Of a stretch of DNA of 64,000 nucleotides, positions 50,447-58,497 are shown in pieces. The translations under genes and the position numbers were made by a program. Source of the stretch: Actinokineospora fastidiosa (GTDB lineage: Bacteria; Actinomycetota; Actinomycetes; Mycobacteriales; Pseudonocardiaceae). The notes beneath the pieces are model-generated. The model was not told the origin of the DNA, made no database searches, and was given only the letters and a program-made list of their open reading frames with translations. The first letter of the stretch is position 1. Every line of letters begins with the position of its first letter. Location of the stretch: positions 81,231 to 145,230 of the forward strand of contig NZ_BMRB01000002.1 in assembly GCF_014648415.1 (NCBI RefSeq), read 5' to 3'.

Positions 50447-52494
50447 CCGCGGATGCGCCTGACCTCGCCGTCCTCGCCCGGCACCCGATTGCGGGTCGGA
50501 CGGCAGTCCAGTCCCGCCATCTGCCGGGCGAACGCGGTCGGCTCGACGTCGAGGGCTTCGGCCAGCTCGGCGGTGGGGATGAAGTCGCGGCCGTCCTCCT
50601 CGTCCAGCTCATCGCCCAGGTACGTGACCACCGCCGCCAGCGGCTCGGGCAGCCCGTCCGGCCGCCACACCGGTCCGTCCGATGTCGTCCCCGCGCCGAT
50701 CGCCTTCACCGCCGCCGTGTGGTCGAGGACCAGGGCGACGTCCCGCCCGGTCGCGTGCCCGGTCAGCGTCCCTTCCGCCTCCCGCAGCGCCCGGCCGCGT
50801 TCGCACAGGACCCGCCAGTCCTCGTTGGGCATGTAATAGGTTCGCACCGTCAGCGCGAGCACGTCGGCGCCCGCCTGGACCTCTCCGTCCGGCCGCAGGA
50901 TGCCCACGCCCTTGTGCGACGCCAGCAACCGGCTGCTGTCGTACCCACGGGTGTTCATCTGCTCCCCGAGCACGATGTTCGAGTCCCGCCAGTCCATCAC
51001 CCGGAGCGCGAACCTCGACCCGAGCACCGCCCGCAGCCCGGACGGGATCGTCTTCGAGTCCGGCCGCTGCGTGGCCAGCACAAGTACGAACCCCGCCGCA
51101 GGCCCCTTCTTCGCCAGCCAGGTCAGCAGCTCCCCGACGTACTCCCCCGCCGTGAGCTTCTTCCCTTCGACCTTCACCGGCGTCCGGTCCTCCAACGGCA
51201 CCTGGACCTCATCGATGAACAGCGCCGTCACCGGCATGTTCAACCGCGCGTCCCGAGACATCGCGGGCGTGATCTTGGACTCCGGACACGTCACGTCGTC
51301 CAGCTCCCGCATCCGCCGATACCGCCCCTGAACCTCCCCGATCAGCTCAACCAGCCAGCCGACCAGCGCAAGCACGTGCTCGCTCTCATCCCCGGACATG
51401 AACCGGTGCGCCACCTGCCCGGCCGCCTCCCAGTCCTTCCCAGCCTTGAAGTCCGCCACGTACAGCCGCGTATGCGGATCGAGGATCAACCCCGCCGCCG
51501 CCAGCCGCGCCGCGAACGTCTTGCCCTGGCGCGGGATCGCACCGACCAGAAGGGACGTCCACACCAGCGGCAGGTCCACACGCCGGTCCCGCGCGTCGCG
51601 CCCGAACGGCACCGGCCGCCACGCATCCCACCGCGGCACGTCGAGCAACGGTGTCCGTAGCGGCGGAGCGCTGTACGGGTCCTGGTCGGCAACCCACATC
51701 GCCACCCGACCGGCGTGTCCACCGTTCCTGCGGACCCGGTCCACGATGAGCTGGACTTCGTCGACCGCGAGCGCCGACGCCAGCGCCTCCCGGTTCTTGA
51801 TCACGTCCGCCGCCTTGCGGGTCGCGGGCAGGTCGACGGTGATCGCCCACCCCTCCCCCATCCGCGTCGCCCGCTCGACCAGCCGCAGCGTCTCGTCCTT
51901 GCCGATCAGCTTGGCGTCGCGGAACGCGTCCACGAGGACCTGAGGGTCCATCGTCCAGGTCAACGTCCGCGGACCGGCCAGCACTGCCTTCCGTCCCGGG
52001 CTGCCTTCCTTCCGCCGCCCGAGCACGGCCAGCGCGACGGCGCTCACCGTCGCCACGATCCACAGAACCCCCGGCCCGTAGACCACCCGCGCGACCAGCA
52101 CAACCAAGGCTGAGACCACCAGGACCAGGCCGGTCACCTTCCACCGGAACAGCGTGAGCGCCCGAATCTCCGCGAACTTGTCCGCCAGCTTCTCCGACTG
52201 CTCCGCCGCCTCCCGGAAGTCCCGGACGGTGACCCACCGACGCCACCACCGCGCCCCCGCGATCAACCCCCGCACGACCGCCCCGAGGAACCGGAACGGC
52301 GACCGCACGACGTAGGCCACGGCGTCCTTCGCCGCCTGAGCTGCCTGCGCCCGCTCCTTGAGCCACACCGGCACGCGCGGCGACCGCAGCCACCACGAAG
52401 CCAGCCGACCCAGCTTCGGCCGGTAGTAGACGGGCGCGGGCGGCTCCTCGACCAGCTCGGCGTCCAGCACCGACCGAACAGGCAGGTCGCTCAT
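50356..52494 (-). CDS. FtsK/SpoIIIE-type DNA translocase of an integrative element
   Basis: 712 residues. Two membrane segments near residues 130-170 (VTGLVLVVSALVVLVARVVY, GVLWIVATVSAVALAVLG) precede the motor: Walker A VGAIPRQGKTFAARLAAAG at about 320 and Walker B VTALFIDEVQ at about 425. A C-terminal winged-helix-like part (ELAEALDVEPTAFARQMAGL) may recognise DNA. It corresponds to the TraB/Tra proteins that move double-stranded DNA between mycelia. ATG 52494 overlaps the upstream TGA (ATGA). Confidence 0.9.
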   Translation of the reverse strand: MSDLPVRSVLDAELVEEPPAPVYYRPKLGRLASWWLRSPRVPVWLKERAQAAQAAKDAVAYVVRSPFRFLGAVVRGLIAGARWWRRWVTVRDFREAAEQSEKLADKFAEIRALTLFRWKVTGLVLVVSALVVLVARVVYGPGVLWIVATVSAVALAVLGRRKEGSPGRKAVLAGPRTLTWTMDPQVLVDAFRDAKLIGKDETLRLVERATRMGEGWAITVDLPATRKAADVIKNREALASALAVDEVQLIVDRVRRNGGHAGRVAMWVADQDPYSAPPLRTPLLDVPRWDAWRPVPFGRDARDRRVDLPLVWTSLLVGAIPRQGKTFAARLAAAGLILDPHTRLYVADFKAGKDWEAAGQVAHRFMSGDESEHVLALVGWLVELIGEVQGRYRRMRELDDVTCPESKITPAMSRDARLNMPVTALFIDEVQVPLEDRTPVKVEGKKLTAGEYVGELLTWLAKKGPAAGFVLVLATQRPDSKTIPSGLRAVLGSRFALRVMDWRDSNIVLGEQMNTRGYDSSRLLASHKGVGILRPDGEVQAGADVLALTVRTYYMPNEDWRVLCERGRALREAEGTLTGHATGRDVALVLDHTAAVKAIGAGTTSDGPVWRPDGLPEPLAAVVTYLGDELDEEDGRDFIPTAELAEALDVEPTAFARQMAGLDCRPTRNRVPGEDGEVRRIRGYFTADIRAAVKRTRRAEIGSAGSSDRDLS
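50386..50401. promoter_or_regulatory. AGAGCCGATTT(C)AGCA element, copy 1
   Basis: AGAGCCGATTTCAGCA lies inside the last codons of the FtsK-like gene, 180 bp upstream of the recombinase start. The same 16-mer with one change recurs at 54071-54086 in front of the excisionase operon. Confidence 0.45.
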
Positions 52495-53195
52495 CGCGCC
52501 ACCTCCGCAGCCAGCGCCCGAGCCAGCCGGGATGACAGACCACGGGAGCACTCCGTGACCCGCCGCACCCACGCGGGCGTCACCTCGACGCCCGGCGACC
52601 AGGCAGCCCGCGCCACGTCGAGGTAGCCCGCGAACCGCTTCCGACCAGCCTGAACAGGCTCATGAACGGGCGCCTTCACGTGAACGGCCTCCCGGTGCGC
52701 GGCGGCAACCGCGAGCGTCAGCTTGTCCCGCAGATCGGTGATCGCCTCCGCCGCGACGAACACGACCAGCGGCGGCACCGAGTGCAGCACGATCGCCGAC
52801 ACCGACCCGGCCGCGAACGACGCCCACGTGTTCATGACGTACGTCGCCGCCAGCGTGAACCACTTCGCCCGCCGCACCCACGGCCCCGTCTCCACCTGGT
52901 ACCGCGCGGTGACCTGCTCAGCCCGCAGGATCGCCAGCAGCACGAGCGACACCGTCGGATCGAGCACCCACGCGGCCAGCCAGGGCAGCGACCAGACCGC
53001 CGCACCGGCCGCGGCGAACCCCTGGACGTTGGTCATCGTGAACGCCAACCCGAGCACGATCCCCGACCAGCACATCCAGTCCACCTGGCGCCGCACCCGC
53101 TCGATCCTCAGGGCCACCACGTCCGGGTGCGTCTCGTACGCCCGCACCTCTGCGGCCTCCGCGGCGTCCCGCGCCAACCGTCGCGCCCGGTTCAT
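52491..53195 (-). CDS. DUF2637-like membrane protein
   Basis: 234 residues. Four membrane segments lie between ~35 and 150: WSGIVLGLAFTMTNVQGFAA, LAAWVLDPTVSLVLLAILRA, FTLAATYVMNTWASFAAGSV and VLHSVPPLVVFVAAEAI. The arrangement with a LDPTVSLVLL core matches DUF2637/Spd-type proteins of conjugative actinomycete elements, thought to assist plasmid spread. ATG 53195 overlaps the upstream TGA; it ends overlapping the FtsK-like start. Confidence 0.8.
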   Translation of the reverse strand: MNRARRLARDAAEAAEVRAYETHPDVVALRIERVRRQVDWMCWSGIVLGLAFTMTNVQGFAAAGAAVWSLPWLAAWVLDPTVSLVLLAILRAEQVTARYQVETGPWVRRAKWFTLAATYVMNTWASFAAGSVSAIVLHSVPPLVVFVAAEAITDLRDKLTLAVAAAHREAVHVKAPVHEPVQAGRKRFAGYLDVARAAWSPGVEVTPAWVRRVTECSRGLSSRLARALAAEVAR

Positions 53196-53521
53196 CGCCG
53201 ACCCCGCCGCGTCGAGGTGTCCACCGTGGTCACCGTGAGCGCCTTCGTCAGCGCGTAAGCCGCGAACAACGCAGGCAGCCCGAGGACGGCCAGCAGCAAC
53301 CACCGGTCCCGGGCGTACGCGATCACCACCCACTGAACCGCGACGATCAGCGCGGCGTTGAACAGCACCCGCCCGGCCAGCGACACGAACCGGGCTCCGC
53401 TACGCGCCCGCTCCGCCGCCGCCTTCGCCCGGCGAGCACCCGCCCGCCAGACCATGAACAGCACCACGAGCACCGCGGCGCCCGCGAGGACTTCGGCGAT
53501 CGACAGGTTGATCGTGTTCAC
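53192..53521 (-). CDS. Small membrane protein of the transfer operon
   Basis: 109 residues with three hydrophobic segments (IAEVLAGAAVLVVLFMVWRA, RVLFNAALIVAVQWVVIAY, LLLAVLGLPALFAAYALTKA) and an Arg-rich loop and tail. No family recognised. GTG 53521 overlaps the WhiB-gene TGA and its TGA overlaps the next ATG, so it is a fully coupled member of the operon. Confidence 0.8.
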   Translation of the reverse strand: MNTINLSIAEVLAGAAVLVVLFMVWRAGARRAKAAAERARSGARFVSLAGRVLFNAALIVAVQWVVIAYARDRWLLLAVLGLPALFAAYALTKALTVTTVDTSTRRGRR

Positions 53522-53859
53522 GCCGGCCTCCCGTCGACCCGCTCACCGCGGCGCAGCCAGTGCGGGTAGAGCGCCCGGCGGTCGTCCTCGCCCAGCGCGC
53601 CCCAGACACCAACGGTCTGGTCGCCCGCGTCCCGCAGCTCCAACTCCAGGCACTCGTCCTGGACCGGGCAGCCCGCGCACATCCGCGCCGCCAACTCCCG
53701 GTCCGAGGCGGGGGCGTCGAGCCAGCCCGGCGGATCACCGCAGGTCCACATACACGCTCCGCGCGTCACCACGAGTCCGCGGAGCACGTCGTGTGGCACC
53801 CACCGCAGCCGATCAAGCCGCCAGGCGATCCCCACCAGCCAGATTTCATCGGGAGTCAT
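53518..53859 (-). CDS. WhiB-like protein
   Basis: 113 residues. CAGCPVQDEC provides C-x2-C-x5-C and the first ligand is Cys36 or Cys40 (ACMWTCGDPP), completing the four-Cys [4Fe-4S] site; QTVGVWGALGEDDRRAL is the usual G(V/I)WGG turn and basic tail. WhiB proteins bind the primary sigma factor and adjust promoter choice. Element-borne members resemble phage-encoded WhiB. Overlaps both neighbours (ATGA, GTGA). Confidence 0.88.
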   Translation of the reverse strand: MTPDEIWLVGIAWRLDRLRWVPHDVLRGLVVTRGACMWTCGDPPGWLDAPASDRELAARMCAGCPVQDECLELELRDAGDQTVGVWGALGEDDRRALYPHWLRRGERVDGRPA

Positions 53860-54047
53860 CGCGCACCCCCGAGCAGTCGAGCCAGGTCAGCCGCGTGAAC
53901 GACCAGCCGCGATCGACGCCGCGTCGCCCGCAGCGTCCCGACCCGGATGGCCCGGTGCAGGGTCGAGGTCGGCACCCCGAGCGCCCACGCGGCCTGACGG
54001 ACGGACAGCGAAGCCGGTCGCCCGGCTTTGGACAGATTCGTGCTCAT
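53856..54047 (-). CDS. Excisionase-like helix-turn-helix protein
   Basis: 63 residues: LSVRQAAWALGVPTSTLHRA followed by IRVGTLRATRRRSRLVVHAA and DLARLL, a MerR-type HTH with wing as in element excisionases. It would direct the recombinase toward excision, or act as a regulator. ATG 54047 with AAAGGGA upstream. First gene of the five-gene overlapping transfer operon. Confidence 0.82.
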   Translation of the reverse strand: MSTNLSKAGRPASLSVRQAAWALGVPTSTLHRAIRVGTLRATRRRSRLVVHAADLARLLGGAR

Positions 54048-54070
54048 GACGGAAGTCCCTTTGCAGCGAG

Positions 54071-54105
54071 AGAGCCGATTTAAGCATTTATCTGCTGATA
54101 TCAGC
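54071..54105. promoter_or_regulatory. Operator region between the excisionase operon and the XRE repressor
   Basis: AGAGCCGATTTAAGCA (54071-54086) is followed by the perfect palindrome GCTGATATCAGC (54094-54105), which runs into TCTC, so the two motifs face each other as an imperfect inverted pair. The area is AT-rich relative to its surroundings and separates divergent genes, as expected for the control region of the element. Confidence 0.6.
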
Positions 54106-54214
54106 TCTCATGGAGCCGCGTTTGTCCGACGCGCCGCGAGAAAGCGCGGGAACCGCTCGCCGGTCGGCGATCAGCCGCTAATGTCGGGCGCGGAGTCGGA
54201 GCGCGGAGGAATTG

Positions 54215-54595
54215 GTGTCGGAGGACTGGTCAGCGGTCGCGCAGGCCATCAACGAGCGGGTACGCGAGCTCGGCTGGCGACAGCGCGAACTGGCGGAGCG
54301 GTCCCAGGTCTCACAGGCGATCGTGCGGGAAATCCAGCACAACACCGTTGAGCGCAGGCGGAGCGCGCGAACCCTGGAGGCCCTGTCCACCACGCTGGGC
54401 TGGCATCCGCAGCATCTGGCCGCGATCCTCGAAGGGACTACGCCTCCCAGCCCTGATGAGCCCGACGACAGCGGCGGACGCCTGTGGTCCCGTTTGGACG
54501 CTCTGGAGCAACGCCTGACGGAGATCACCGAACGCCTGGACGAGATGCGAACCGACCTGTCCACGGTGGTCCAGCACGTCCGCGAGAAGCGCTAG
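54215..54595 (+). CDS. XRE family regulator with C-terminal coiled coil
   Basis: 126 residues from GTG 54215 (GGAGGA upstream; TTG 54212 possible). HTH: QAINERVRELGWRQRELAER then SQVSQAIVREIQHNTVERRR. Residues ~90-120 (LWSRLDALEQRLTEITERLD) form a coiled coil for oligomerisation. Divergent from the excisionase-FtsK operon and the most likely repressor of the element. Confidence 0.88.
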   Translation: MSEDWSAVAQAINERVRELGWRQRELAERSQVSQAIVREIQHNTVERRRSARTLEALSTTLGWHPQHLAAILEGTTPPSPDEPDDSGGRLWSRLDALEQRLTEITERLDEMRTDLSTVVQHVREKR

Positions 54596-54660
54596 CCGAA
54601 TGGTTCTGATCTGCTCGTTTCGCATGCCATTGATTCAAGGCCGAATCCGGCCGGAATCCC

Positions 54661-54704
54661 ATGCACATCTGATGCAGAACCAATGCAAGACCAGTGCACA
54701 ACCA
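54661..54704. repeat. Four tandem 11-bp repeats in the promoter of the first Nudix-like gene
   Basis: ATGCACATCTG, ATGCAGAACCA, ATGCAAGACCA and GTGCACAACCA follow one another without spacer, ending 26 bp before the ATG at 54731. The 11-bp period places the conserved TGCA on one face of the helix. Confidence 0.75.
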
Positions 54705-54730
54705 CGGCACTTCCGCATTCTGGGGGACGA

Positions 54731-56290
54731 ATGCACCCGGTGAACGGCTGGACGGGCAGGACGGCCTGCGCGCTGCAATCAGCGCTCCGCATGAGCAACG
54801 AAGCGTTCGCCGCGCACCTGGGCATCGCAACCCGCACGGTCGGCGGTTGGCACCAGAAGCCCACCGTCCGCCCGAAGTCCGAGATGCAACAGCTCCTCGA
54901 CGCGGCCCTAGACCGCGCCTCCGACGACGCCCGCAGCCGCTTCGCCCAGCTCACCGGCAGCGCCCCCGCCACCGAGGCCACCGACGCCGAACTCCGCCTC
55001 CTCGACGACCCGGACATCACCGCCGCCCTCGACTGGCTCGACCAGCACGCCGGCTGGGAGCCGGGCGGAAGCCGCCACGCTGTCGCGGTCCGCCTAGCCC
55101 GGCTGGACCTCCGCGAACTCCAGGACCGCCGCGCCCGCCGCACGCGCGTCAGCCAGCGCGACCTGGCCGACGCACTCGCGGCCTACTACGGCGCCAGCAC
55201 CACCGACCACGGCCGCTACACCGCGCGCGTAGGGGACCAGGCCGTCCAGACGAGCGTCCTCACGCACCCGGACTGGCTCGACCTCGACTGCCCCCTTATC
55301 CCGCAGCACGACCGCCTCACCGTCGTCAGCGCCTCCCCGGACGCCGAGCTCATCCTGGACGTGGAGGCCAGCGACCCAGCCATTGAACGCCTCGCTGCTG
55401 CCCTGGCGATGCGAACCCGACTGATCAACAACCCGCTCTACCAGCTCCACTCGATCGACATCGCCAAAGGCAGGATCGGCGGAAGCGCGAGCGTCGCCCA
55501 CTTCGTCCAGTACGCCCTCACGATGGACCTCCTGGAAGGCGAACTCACCGACGCCCTCGCGTCCGGCCTCCAGGCCGTCCCCGGCAGCCTTCCCCTCCGC
55601 GATCGCTACCTGCCGAACCTGGCCTCCGTGGTCGACATCAGCACGCGCCTGTGCGCTGGCGGTGCCCTGGCCCTGACCGCCATCGCCCGTCCAGCCGACC
55701 CCTTCCGCGGCGAGCCCGACTACCTCCTGCTGGTCCAGGAACGCTCCGGCCACGTCCTCAACGCGAACCGCAGGCTGGCCGTCATCCCCAAGGGCTTCCA
55801 CCAGCCGCTGGCCGACGTCCGCGCCGACGCCCAGATCGGTGTCACCCTCCGCCGCGAGATGGAGGAGGAACTGTTCGGCCGTGACGACGTCGACTCGACG
55901 GTCACCAGCCAGCGCAGTGCGGACCCGCTCCATCCCAGCCGCCTGTCCGAGCCGATGCGCTGGCTCACGGAGTCCCCCGGCCGCCTCCGCATGGAGTGCA
56001 CGGGGTTTGGGCTGAACCTGGTCAGCGGCAACTACGAGTTCGCGAGCCTGATCGTCATCGAGGACGAAGAGTTCTGGGACCGCTTCGGCGGCATGATCGA
56101 AGCGAACTGGGAATCGAGCAGCCTGCGCCGCTACTCGACGACCGACACTGACCTCCTGACTGAGCTGATCACCGATGTAGCGTGGAGCAACGAAGGTCTG
56201 TTCGCCATGACCCAAGGGCTCCACCGCCTGGCGGAGATCGGCGGCCCGCGCGTCAAGGTCCCACCGATCGAATGGGAGATCCGCAGGTGA
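54731..56290 (+). CDS. HTH protein with large C-terminal Nudix-like domain (paralogue A)
   Basis: 519 residues. An N-terminal HTH (ALQSALRMSNEAFAAHLGIA, TRTVGGWHQKP) is followed by a helical part (ALDWLDQHAGWEPGGSR), an uncharacterised middle region and a C-terminal domain containing LCAGGALALTAIARPADPFR, LAVIPKGFHQPLADVRADAQ and RREMEEELFGRDDVDS at ~374-389. The RExxEEEL stretch resembles the Nudix helix (REUxEExGU) with Gly replaced by Phe. Its C-terminal ~240 residues closely match the convergent protein at 56638. ATG 54731 has GGGGGA upstream. Its TGA overlaps the cupin GTG. A nucleotide-sensing regulator is my inference. Confidence 0.8.
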   Translation: MHPVNGWTGRTACALQSALRMSNEAFAAHLGIATRTVGGWHQKPTVRPKSEMQQLLDAALDRASDDARSRFAQLTGSAPATEATDAELRLLDDPDITAALDWLDQHAGWEPGGSRHAVAVRLARLDLRELQDRRARRTRVSQRDLADALAAYYGASTTDHGRYTARVGDQAVQTSVLTHPDWLDLDCPLIPQHDRLTVVSASPDAELILDVEASDPAIERLAAALAMRTRLINNPLYQLHSIDIAKGRIGGSASVAHFVQYALTMDLLEGELTDALASGLQAVPGSLPLRDRYLPNLASVVDISTRLCAGGALALTAIARPADPFRGEPDYLLLVQERSGHVLNANRRLAVIPKGFHQPLADVRADAQIGVTLRREMEEELFGRDDVDSTVTSQRSADPLHPSRLSEPMRWLTESPGRLRMECTGFGLNLVSGNYEFASLIVIEDEEFWDRFGGMIEANWESSSLRRYSTTDTDLLTELITDVAWSNEGLFAMTQGLHRLAEIGGPRVKVPPIEWEIRR

Positions 56291-56637
56291 CGAACGGCTG
56301 GTCCGCGGGCAACGCCACCGAGGACACCACCGAGACGAGAGGCTGGCTGGTCGGCCACTTCATCGACCCAGCTCAAGGCGTCCGGTCCACTGGCGACGTC
56401 GAGGTGAAGTGGGCGCATCACCCAGCGGGTGACAAGCGTCCCGAGTGGACCTCGGACGACCAGCGAACGACCCTGGTTCTCCTCGTAGAGGGCAACTTCC
56501 GGGTCGATCTGACGGAAGGCAGCAAGGTGCTCGCACGCCAAGGCGACTACATCATGTGGGGTCCGGGAATCGATCACTCGTGGGAGGCCCTGGCGGATTC
56601 CGTCGTGGTCACGGTCCGCTGGCCGTCCGCGACGTAG
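56287..56637 (+). CDS. Cupin-domain protein
   Basis: 116 residues starting at a GTG that overlaps the stop of paralogue A (GTGA). The single-domain cupin pattern is EVKWAHHPAGDKRPEWTSDD, TLVLLVEGNFRVDLTEGSKV, LARQGDYIMWGPGIDHSWEA. The HHPAGDKR..E and DHSW histidines/acid could bind a metal or small ligand. It ends TAG directly abutting the reversed TAG of paralogue B. Coupling to paralogue A suggests the cupin acts on or senses the same compound. Confidence 0.85.
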   Translation: MTNGWSAGNATEDTTETRGWLVGHFIDPAQGVRSTGDVEVKWAHHPAGDKRPEWTSDDQRTTLVLLVEGNFRVDLTEGSKVLARQGDYIMWGPGIDHSWEALADSVVVTVRWPSAT

Positions 56638-58272
56638 CTACTGCAGCTCCCAACCGATTTCAGGCAGATCGACGCGATCCTTACCGGTCTCGGTGAGCCG
56701 CCGCAGCCCCAGAAGGAGCGCGAAGAGCCCTTCGTTGCTCCAACCTTGATCGCGCACCAGTTCAGCAAGTGCCGCGTGGTCGAGCGTGGAGAACTGTCGC
56801 AGCCCGATGGTCTCCCAGTTCGCCTCGATCGCCCCGCCGAAGCGCGCCCAGAACTCCTCATCCTCGACAACCACCAGGCCCGCGAACTCATAGTTGCCGC
56901 TGACCAGGTTAAGGCCGAACCCGGTGAAGTCGAGTCGCATCCGTCCGGGCACCTCGGTGAGCCAGCGCATCGGGTCTGAAAGGCGACTCGGGTGCATCGG
57001 CGCCGCTGCTCGCTGCGGTCCGGTCGTGCTGTCGACATCCGCGCGGCCGAACAGCTCTTCCTCCAGTTCCCGAAGCAACGTCGCACCGATCCGCGCGTCC
57101 CCGCGGTAGTCGACCATCGGCCCGTGGAAGCCCTTCGGGATGACGGCAAGCCGCCCACCCGCGTTCAGCACCTGCCCGGACCGGCGTTGCACCAGGACGA
57201 CGTAATCCGCGGGACCTCGATGCACCTCCGCAGGCCGCGCGATCGCGGTCAGAGCGAGCACGCCACCAGCGCACAGCCGATTACCTACGTCGAGCACCGC
57301 CGCGCGGTCCGGTAGCTGAGCATCACGAAGCAGCAGGCTCCCTGGCCGTGCAGGCCGACCAGCACCGATCGCGTCGACCAACTCGCTCTCCAACAGGTCA
57401 GCCGTCAACGCGTACTCGATGAAGGATGCAACCTCGACCTCACCAGCGATCCGCTCATGCCCAACATTGGTCCGAAGCAATCGGTAGATCGGCGCGTCGG
57501 CGATCCGCACCTGGCCGATCTCCGCCTCAGCGAGACGACGAACGGCGGCGTCCACGTTCCGCTCCGTGAGCCGAGGGGCACTCCCGTTCCCCAGGACTAG
57601 CTGTAGCTGATCGCGGTCAGCAGTCAGTTCGCCACCCACTTCAAGCCATTCGGGCCGAGTGAGTATCGACGTGCGAGTCGCGATCTCGCCGAAGGCGCCG
57701 GTGAACAGGCCCTCACCGCCGTAGTACCGGGCAAGCTCAACCGCCAGCCGCTCGCGCCCAACCCGACCACGACAACCCGCATCCCGCATCAACCGCCCCC
57801 GTGAGCCATTGATCCAGTCGCTCACCCTCAACCGAGCGGTCCCCGGGGTCCAGCCCACGCGCGCATCGAGCCACTCCATCGCCGCTGTCAGATCACCGCC
57901 AATCGCCGCTGGCGGGAAGGGCTCGGTTACCTCCTGCATAGCCTGACGGCTCCCCTCCCAGGCGGCTATCCGCTCACGAATGGTCGCCAGCTCCACCTCG
58001 CGAAGGTGGTTCTCTTGTTCCGTCAGCGCAGCTCGGAACTCCAACACCGTCCGCACCAGCACGCCACCCGCCTGCAGAGCCTCATCAGCAGCACGCCAGA
58101 ACCGCTCATCTGCGCTGCCGCGCCCCTTCTCCAGGTGAGCAAGACGGCTCCGATCGCAGAACACCGCGGCCGCCAGCTGGGCCTGCGTCATGCCAGCGGC
58201 TTTCCGGCAGAGAGCCAACCGCTCCCCCAACTCCCGCCGCAGCCCAGCGACAGCAGCCGACTCGCGTGCCAT
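56638..58272 (-). CDS. XRE-HTH protein with large C-terminal Nudix-like domain (paralogue B)
   Basis: 544 residues from ATG 58272 (GGGAGG upstream). N-terminal Cro/C1 HTH: ERLALCRKAAGMTQAQLAAA, VFCDRSRLAHLEKGRGSADE. A helical linker leads to MEWLDARVGWTPGTARLRVS and to the C-terminal domain shared with paralogue A: LCAGGVLALTAIARPAEVHR, LAVIPKGFHGPMVDYRGDAR, LRELEEELFGRADVDS at ~398-413, FTGFGLNLVSGNYEF and NEGLFALLLGLRRLTETG. The HTH differs from that of A although the C-terminus is highly similar, which points to domain swapping on a common effector module. Confidence 0.82.
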   Translation of the reverse strand: MARESAAVAGLRRELGERLALCRKAAGMTQAQLAAAVFCDRSRLAHLEKGRGSADERFWRAADEALQAGGVLVRTVLEFRAALTEQENHLREVELATIRERIAAWEGSRQAMQEVTEPFPPAAIGGDLTAAMEWLDARVGWTPGTARLRVSDWINGSRGRLMRDAGCRGRVGRERLAVELARYYGGEGLFTGAFGEIATRTSILTRPEWLEVGGELTADRDQLQLVLGNGSAPRLTERNVDAAVRRLAEAEIGQVRIADAPIYRLLRTNVGHERIAGEVEVASFIEYALTADLLESELVDAIGAGRPARPGSLLLRDAQLPDRAAVLDVGNRLCAGGVLALTAIARPAEVHRGPADYVVLVQRRSGQVLNAGGRLAVIPKGFHGPMVDYRGDARIGATLLRELEEELFGRADVDSTTGPQRAAAPMHPSRLSDPMRWLTEVPGRMRLDFTGFGLNLVSGNYEFAGLVVVEDEEFWARFGGAIEANWETIGLRQFSTLDHAALAELVRDQGWSNEGLFALLLGLRRLTETGKDRVDLPEIGWELQ

Positions 58273-58336
58273 CGGCACCTCCCGTACGCCTTTCTCCCGT
58301 CGAGCGTAGACCCGGCGCACCAACGAGTGACTACCC

Positions 58337-58372
58337 TCTGCACAACCTTCTGCACACTCCGCCGCACACCTT
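58337..58372. repeat. Three tandem 12-bp repeats upstream of paralogue B
   Basis: TCTGCACAACCT, TCTGCACACTCC and GCCGCACACCTT are contiguous, 65 bp upstream of the paralogue B start. The core TGCACAACC is identical to that in the last unit upstream of paralogue A (54695-54703). Confidence 0.65.
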
Positions 58373-58497
58373 TGGCTGGACCACGGCACCCCGACGTAGC
58401 AAAGCCCGCAGAGCGACCTCCGACTCCTCCCAGCTCTGCGGTCCCTGGTTCCCACGTCGGGGTGCCCCACCACCCACCGCGACCGCAGAAGGCGACC

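Noticed and set aside
54661..54704. CRISPR array
   Set aside because: The 11-bp units have no spacers and there are no cas genes in the window; the same holds for the 18-bp repeats at 33651 and 42754.
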